This document shows, piece by piece, positions 57,640-64,000 of a stretch of DNA of 64,000 nucleotides. The stretch spans positions 7,576,501 through 7,640,500 of the forward strand of contig NC_064819.1 in assembly GCF_024166365.1 (NCBI RefSeq), written 5' to 3'. Within the stretch, counting starts at the first letter, position 1. Each line of letters begins with the position of its first letter. The notes under the pieces are model-generated. The model was not told the origin of the DNA. It searched no databases and was given only the letters and a program-made list of their open reading frames with translations. This DNA is from Elephas maximus indicus (Eukaryota > Chordata > Mammalia > Proboscidea > Elephantidae). The translations under genes were made by a program, and so were the position numbers.

Positions 57640-58480
57640 CTTTTTTTTTTTTTTTTAACTTTCTTCTTATCCTTCCTGTCTCCTTTCTTTCTTCCTATGA
57701 ATGCTTACCAGTTTCTCACATTTCATCTTTCATCTATTGCCTATTTAGATACTTCACCTTTTTTTCATATTTTTAATTAAAATGACTTTTTTATATGAAT
57801 GCTTTATCCACAATGATATTGCAAATATTTCCCGTTAATTTTCAACTTTCTTTCAAATTTCTTATATTTTGTCACTAAAATTTTTTTTATAGTTTTATAT
57901 GATTACATTTACGAATCTTTTATTTTTTCTAATATTTATGATGGTATTAAAATGTCCTTTCTTATTCCAGGAAACCCTGGTGGCATAGAGGTTAAGAGCT
58001 AGGGCTGCTAACCAAAAGGTCAGCAGTTCAAACCCACCAGGCGCTCCTTGGAAACCCTATGGGGCTGTTCCATTCTGATGTATAAGGTTGCTATGGGTCA
58101 GAATCAACTCAACAACTTTTTTTTTTCTTATTCCAAGGTTATTAAAAAAAATAATTACAATTTCTTATACATTTTCTGTGATCCTATTTAATTTTTTACA
58201 TTTTAGTCTTTCATCTTTAGTCTAATATAAATATTGAGGTATGGATCTAATTTTCTTTCCTCCTAATTGCTAACCAGCTGTCTCACAAAATTTAGTGACT
58301 AATCTGCCTTTCGAGGCTGCTTTGAAATGTCCTCTTTATAATACAGGACATTCTTCTATACTCTTGAGTCTTTCTCAGACTCAATTTCTGTTCCACTGAC
58401 TCACCTATCAATTAAACCACATTGCTTTAATTATCAAAGCTCTATAATGGATTTAACATTTGATGTAAAATATATGTTCT
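57640..58480 (-). repeat. Ancient L1 fragment, minus strand, split by an AfroSINE
   Basis: T-rich DNA with GGTATGGATCTAATTTTCTT, AGCTGTCTCACAAAATTTAG, TTCTGTTCCACTGACTCACC and TTGCTTTAATTATCAAAGCT, the order of an old L1 ORF2/3' region on the minus strand. The AfroSINE at 57970 interrupts it. Confidence 0.6.
57970..58123 (+). mobile_element. AfroSINE with perfect target-site duplication
   Basis: Complete short-form copy with a T-rich tail. The 12-bp duplication TTTCTTATTCCA lies at 57958-57969 and 58124-58135. Confidence 0.93.
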
Positions 58481-60087
58481 AAAAGCTTTTATTTTTAAAA
58501 TCCTTTTTGAAGCGTCTGTGTGTTTAATTGTAAGATAAATAATATATACAGCATAGCTAGACAAGGTGTGAAGTATATTCTTTCAGTTAAAAACTTCAAA
58601 ATTAAGAAGTTGAACTTAGTGACTGAATATTTTATTTTTCAGAACTTCTGATGGCTTGCCATAAACACTGAGGTGTGACAGGCTTTCCTACTTAGTTCTT
58701 TTGGCCAGAACTGAACACTGAATGTGCAAAGCAGGGAGATAGTCAAAATTAGATATATGTGCATTTTCTTGTAATTCTTTTCTTAACCCATCTATTAGCA
58801 GTCTTATATCTTTAAAAAGTGACTAAAATTAGGTCGTTCGTATCTATCATACTACTCTCAGGTGTGAAAACAAGACTTTGACAGGAATTATTTCACCTGA
58901 GACCCCTGCCCCTCTAAAGATTCCTGCTCTGTGTTGGATCCTCTTTGTCTTCCTTTCCTGGGCTCCCTGAATAAAACAGTGAGAGGGGTCCTCCTACTGG
59001 AGCATCTTTCTCTGAAGTGACAAGAAAGCGGCACCTTTCACAGCCGGCCGTGCATGCTCGCATAACACCTGGATGCCACCAGTGCTCTTGAAGAACAGGC
59101 AGGCAACCTGTTTCCTCCTCGAGCAGCAGCAAAAGCTGTCAAAACCACGGGTGCCCCAGGAAGGACCCCTCCATCAAGCTGTTTACATTCCTCTTTCAGT
59201 CTAGCATTTGGCAGCTGAAGCTGATTCTGGCCTTGGCAGCAGAGACAACACATCTCTTAGGATTTAAGTCATGCAGATGGCGTTAGGATTTAGCAGTTTA
59301 ATGCCTGCCTCTCACAATGCTATGGAGTCAAAAACCCAGGGCCAGGTAGTGGGGCATTTTTATTTAAAGAAAAGGATGGGTAGGGACATACTAACCAATT
59401 ACTCAATTTTTACTCCTGTTAGAGGTCTTTATATTCCTGCTTTGAAATACACAGTCTCTGTGTAGGTAATGACTGATGGCTGTGGAGCTAAAAGAATAAA
59501 ATGAGATGTGCATACTCTGATTTAAAAAGCCTAGTTAGAGTTAATTAACTTACATATTGTCTTTAAAGCTGATGTGCAATGCTACTAACAAGTAACAGCC
59601 TTTCCTTAAGCACACTTGTAAATGTTCCTAACCGAACTTCTCAACGAGTGGTCTCACAAAACTATTAATTTGGCTACTTGGAATGAAACAAGTGGTTTTT
59701 TTCATAGATGCATGAATTATACACATTTCAAGTTTGTGACACTGCTTAAATGTAAGAGATATTTTCCATTTAAAAAATTGACCATGTCTTTGATTGAAGG
59801 TGGCAGAATGAAAAATAAATCTATGAAGTTAAATTTCTACGTTTTAGAACTTTGCCAATTTTTACTGAAATTATTTTTTGCAAAGTTTGTCTTGAGACAG
59901 AAGACAATATAAATGTTTACCAGTCAAATGGCATTGTGGCTTTAATAGTCACTCCCAAAAAAGTGAACAAACTGCTTGTGCAAAGATACTTCTTTTTTAT
60001 GAAACACGACAAAACTCAACATCCTATAAGAATCATATACTCCATTTACTTGGGTTAATCAAAATGTAAATCCAACTTTTTAACTGA
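58481..60087. other. Unassigned DNA with a GC-richer patch
   Basis: 58.89-59.25 kb is GC-richer and less repetitive than its surroundings; it has open frames on the minus strand but no recognised domain. It could be regulatory or a decayed exon; nothing in the sequence decides. Confidence 0.35.
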
Positions 60088-60291
60088 TGTTGTTGTTGTG
60101 TGCCACTGAGTTGATTCCAATTCATGGCAACTCAACGTGACAGAGTGAAACTGCACCATAGGGTTTCCTTGGCTGTAATCTTTATGGGAGCAGATTGCCA
60201 GGTCTTTTCTCCCATGGATTGGTTAGTCAATTTGAATCGCCTACCTTTCAGTTAACAGTGGAGTGTTTGACCACGGTGCCAACGGGACCAT
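60088..60291 (-). mobile_element. AfroSINE, long form, minus strand
   Basis: Minus-strand copy with TTGTTGTTGTGTGCCACTGA tail, body, long-form block (GGCTGTAATCTTTATGGGAG) and diverged head. Confidence 0.85.
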
Positions 60292-62284
60292 TTTTTTTTA
60301 ATATTTAATGATTTTTAAGGATGATTATGCTAATATACTCAAAAAAGAAGTCTTCTTGTTAACTTTCTTACTATTAACCTTGAATTTATAAGTTTTTTGG
60401 CCCTACTGAGGCAGCTGAATATGTTTTCTATATAAACCAACTTAGAAAAAAGACAGTATTTCCATGTCTATATCATTTGAGGTATTATAATATGCTCCTT
60501 CATTATGCTTTATCAGTGTATAACCAACTGGTTGCTTAAACTTTTTTGAAAATGTAGAATCCTGTTATTATTTATCTCTATTTTGAGCTTGCTATGTTCA
60601 ACTACAATATACTGTACTTACCAAAGGGTATAACCCAAATTCAGTATTTGATATTGTATTCATAAAATGCAACGGATGGCATCAGGGGCTTAGAAATCCA
60701 TCCACAATCTTTCTGTCAAACATCTTATGTTATGAGGTTTTCTGACATCAGGGGCTTTTGAGTCTGTGTGTTTTGCTCTGCCTAGGAAGCTGTGTTTGCA
60801 ATCTAAAATATATGAGCCAAAACCCAATAGCAAGATGTTGCCATGGTAAGAAGGCAGATTGTTACTTTGTAGGGAGAGTCTCAGTCCAACCCTCTATCAA
60901 ATCACAGTACATAGGCAGCTGTCCATTACCAGCCTGGATCCTAAATTGTTTCTACTCAGCCAAAATGAGGCAAAATTTTACGGGAGTTGCCAAGACCCTA
61001 AAGAGAATAAAGAATCCTATAATGTATCACCTCTTTTCCAAACATATTCATTAAACGTTCCTTTGGGGCTGACTGACCTTTCTGGAGGTTGGTCAGTCTG
61101 GGGGGAATGAGCAGACAGAGTGTAGGGTATCCTTCATTGAGCTGATAAGCAATCTTGGCCTCATATTCAAATCACAAATTGGTTTTGAGATTCCCAAGTC
61201 AACTCAGAGTACTCTTTTACCCTTATTATAGAAGGCTGTTACTTGAGCCAATTCCTGAATTGCTAGGGTAATGTTATCAAGAACGGCCAATTCGGAAGCA
61301 CTGATGAATTTTCCAGTCAATTTTAAGCAAATTGTTAAAAAAATGAAATAAAGAAAAGTGATCAGGATGGGAGTGAATGATGCCAAGACAAGACCATGTG
61401 TGAGGCTTTAATAGTTAGAGAACTTCAGTAGACATATGTAATACAACTGACACACAGATCCAAATTCCTGACAGTTGGTGGGGATAAGAGAGAAAGGGAA
61501 AAGGGCTGTCCACAAATGCAGACCTACCACAATGAGTCTTTCCACTCAGTTTGAGTTCTAGCCAGGATGTGGATGGTTACTGAAGCCATGAGACAATGAA
61601 TTCAGCTACTACGTTACTGGCATATAGCAACTAGTGCTGTGATGGGATAGGTAAGCAGGACCTAGATGTACTTTCTTAAAAAAAAATTCCTTCTTGTTTT
61701 GGAGAAAGGAGTACTGAGGGGGAAAAATGTATGTATACAAAGTTTTAAAGCTCTGAATAAAAGAACAAGAGCTTTGTCGTTTAAAATTCTGTTTTTATAG
61801 CATCATCAACTTTACATGCCCTATGTGGGGAATCTAATCTCCTCTGGAGTTGTACGGTGTCTAGACTTTCCCCAGAACTTCACAGGAATTCACTGATTAT
61901 AACCTGCTCCCAAAAGACAACGTGTCTTCTTGTATTGATTCACCGCTTTAATCTTAAACGCATTCTGCCCATTTAACCTAGTGACTAAAACTAGGTATTC
62001 TCACGTCTTGGAAAAGCCTGCTTTTGAAACAAGTATTCGAGGGGGAAAGCAAGGGAGTGTCCGGCCCTGGTTCAGGCATTGTTAAGGTAGCTGATGTTTA
62101 TAAAATGTTCTCTTACTGACAGCAGAACTCGTCACACTTCTTCAGACCATTCTGGCTGCGATTGTCAGTGTTTCTCTCTCCAGCTTCCCTCAGAAATGTC
62201 AAAACCAGCTTTATTCTGAGGGAGTCCATTTGTGACTAAAATCTCTGGATTAAGGCAGAGATGGTCTAGCTAAAATTCCTGCCA
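60292..62284. other. Unassigned AT-rich DNA
   Basis: No supported gene or repeat. Short frames at 60.76-61.1 kb have no recognised similarity. Confidence 0.35.
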
Positions 62285-62797
62285 TCATCCATGTCCATTT
62301 TTACCTAAGGCAGAAATGGAGAAGCTTCGCATTTCAATTAGCTTCAAACTCAATAGCAGTGATGCTTTGGCTTCTGTCAAAAAGACTGTTTCCCTCAAGG
62401 TTGAAGGAATGGTCTCCATTTTATCTCCCTTCTGCTTGGGGTCCTCTTCTAGGTCAAGCTCATCTTTCTCTCTCTTCTTCCCTCTTCTGAGTGAATTTTT
62501 ACGCTCCTTGCTCTTCAACAAGCATTGCTTCATTTTAAAATAAAGTACTGAATTTCGTTCCGTTTTACTTGTAATTATATTTTCCATGGTTGGAGTGAGG
62601 GGAAGGTTCCTGCCTGGGCCTGAGGCTACGGCAGCTGAAGTGGGCAGGAACAACCTCACTATATTCAGTGTTGTCAATATGATGTATAGTCCATTGATTT
62701 TCCTGGCTGAGTTAAGAAGAATGCTAGGCCTGAAAGATTTCTGAGCAGAACTGGCCCTAGGCAAAACGGCAAAGTGGGAAAGGTTTGTTTGGAGCAT
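62285..62797 (-). other. Unexplained 170-codon open frame
   Basis: An uninterrupted minus-strand frame. The part after the internal ATG at 62587 (100 codons) is rich in K, R and E with a basic-acidic stretch (RRGKKREKDELDLEED). I recognise no family, no signal peptide or membrane segment. One frame of this length is expected by chance in AT-rich DNA of this size. Confidence 0.2.
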
Positions 62798-63616
62798 CGG
62801 TCTTCTCTCTATTTTTTATCCCATTCCTCCTCCTTCTTTAGGGCCTGTGGTCTTCCTGATCTCTCACCCAGATCAAAATCTCCACTAAAAAAGGAACGGA
62901 TCGGTAAATTTCCTCTCCACCCAACAGCCCTCTGTATCTATGGCAATCCTTGGCTATTTACTCACATATGGAAAATAAAAACCCATTTCTCTTCAGACCT
63001 AATTAATATCCTCACTGAGAATCTTAAATGCATCCCCTTTGCTTCCTTGGGGAATCTTGATTCATCAAAGCTTATCTTTCTTTCTTATATATCTCCCCTT
63101 TCCACTTGCTATTTCCATTTTTTCACAGATTATTCAGTTCTTCTCTATTTCAATAGACCAACAAGTAACCAAAACAGATAAAACAACACACACATAACCT
63201 TGTTTCCTGAATCCTATTAAATTGCCGCTCTCTCCATCCAATGTTACCCACACTGCTGAAGCCATATTCGACAAACACTGTTTCCACCTCCTCAGCCATT
63301 CATTCTTTAGCACTTTCAGTCTAAACCTGCCATTTCTTCTGAAGCTGCTCTCTGAAATGGCTCCAAGAGCGTCTGACAATCTAATCCAATGATTCTTTTT
63401 GGAGTTCTCATTATCGCTAATCTATTTAGCATTTGTTACTCTCTTTATCTTTGAAGCTGATGCTCCCCCCCTCTGAGAATCTCCTCCCCTAAGATTGTTC
63501 CATTAAAGCCTCATCTTTGTATGTACCCCTAAAATATGTGATTTATCCCTATTCTTCATTGGCTATACAGTAATCCTTCCTTTAGTAATTTTATCAAATC
63601 CCTATTTAAATATTAC
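62798..63616. other. Unassigned, pyrimidine-rich DNA
   Basis: Possibly old L2-derived (plus-strand C/T-rich phrases), but too diverged to claim. The plus-strand frame at 62774-63181 is low-complexity. Confidence 0.3.
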
Positions 63617-63628
63617 CCCTTTTAATAT

Positions 63629-63792
63629 GGAGCCCTGGTGTGGCACAGTGCTTAAGAGCTCAGCTACTAACCAAAAGGTCAGCAATTCAAATCCACCAGC
63701 CGCTCCTTGGAAACCCATGGGGCAGTTCTACTCTGTTCTATAGGGTTGCTATGAGTTGGCACCGACTCAACAGCAATTCGTTTGTTTTTTTT
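63629..63792 (+). mobile_element. AfroSINE, plus strand
   Basis: Starts GGAGCCCTGGTGTGGCACAG; complete head, body and T-rich tail. CCTTTTAATATG (63618-63629) and TCTTTCAATATG (63797-63808) are a target-site duplication with two mismatches. Confidence 0.9.
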
Positions 63793-63808
63793 GGTTTCTT
63801 TCAATATG

Positions 63809-64000
63809 AACATGAAATCTCTATCTGCCACTCTTCTGCTGTCCTCCAGTCAAGGTTCCTAATGCCTTTTGCAAAAAATTTACCCAGATGCATCGTTCAG
63901 GCCTCAAACACCCCAAGCTAAACATTATCATGCCTTCCTTTCTATATGTTCTTCTCCTTTTAATGCCTCTTGCTGTTCATTTTGCCACCATTATTTCAGA
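63809..64000. other. Unassigned DNA at the window edge
   Basis: No gene or repeat recognised. Confidence 0.3.

Noticed and set aside
1-64000. Bacterial or phage system, CRISPR array, operon or origin
   Set aside because: The interspersed repeats, poly(A) tails, processed pseudogene and AT-rich non-coding DNA are those of a mammalian chromosome. No regularly spaced direct repeats with unique spacers were seen.

Overview
This is vertebrate nuclear DNA and almost certainly proboscidean (elephant-lineage, Afrotheria). More than twenty copies of the Afrotheria-specific AfroSINE family lie on both strands, together with two RTE-clade LINE fragments sharing the AfroSINE tail, lineage-specific L1 elements, and the older eutherian layer (MIR, L2, L1M-like, MaLR-like LTRs, MER5-like). 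No ribosome binding sites, operons, tRNA/rRNA genes or CRISPR arrays are seen. I recognise no host protein-coding exon, so the window reads as intergenic or deep intronic. The only intact protein-coding genes are the two of a young LINE-1.

Layout. 1-23.1 kb: AT-rich DNA with AfroSINEs, an L1 3' end (10.2-11.3 kb), a complete MaLR-like solo LTR (12.07-12.59 kb), MIR and L2 relics, an unusual SINE with a tRNA-Gly-like head (15.8-16.1 kb) and an L1M-like 3' end (19.7-20.9 kb). 23.1-36.4 kb: an old, broken, near full-length L1 (long 5'UTR, damaged ORF1 and ORF2, 3'UTR), split just after its ORF2 stop by a second, full-length L1 (28.69-35.42 kb). The second L1 has intact ORF1 (338 aa) and ORF2 (1271 aa), a poly(A) tail and a perfect short target-site duplication. 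36.5-37.6 kb: one MIR interrupted by an AfroSINE and by an RTE fragment. 38.0-40.75 kb: one ancient repeat interrupted by four separate insertions (two LTR pieces, one RTE, one AfroSINE). 44.05-45.01 kb: a decayed intronless copy of DRG1. 45-64 kb: L2, MIR, ancient L1 fragments, a minus-strand L1 3' end, AfroSINEs and unassigned AT-rich DNA.

How the parts relate. L1 ORF1p binds L1 RNA and ORF2p supplies endonuclease and reverse transcriptase; together they copy L1 and, in trans, cellular mRNAs such as DRG1. The AfroSINEs encode no protein and share their 3' end with the RTE copies, consistent with mobilisation by RTE machinery. The most notable items are the apparently intact L1, its 461-bp inter-ORF spacer holding an 88-codon frame that overlaps the ORF2 start as ATGA, and the tRNA-Gly-headed SINE. 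Family names come from recognition of sequence; no database search was run.
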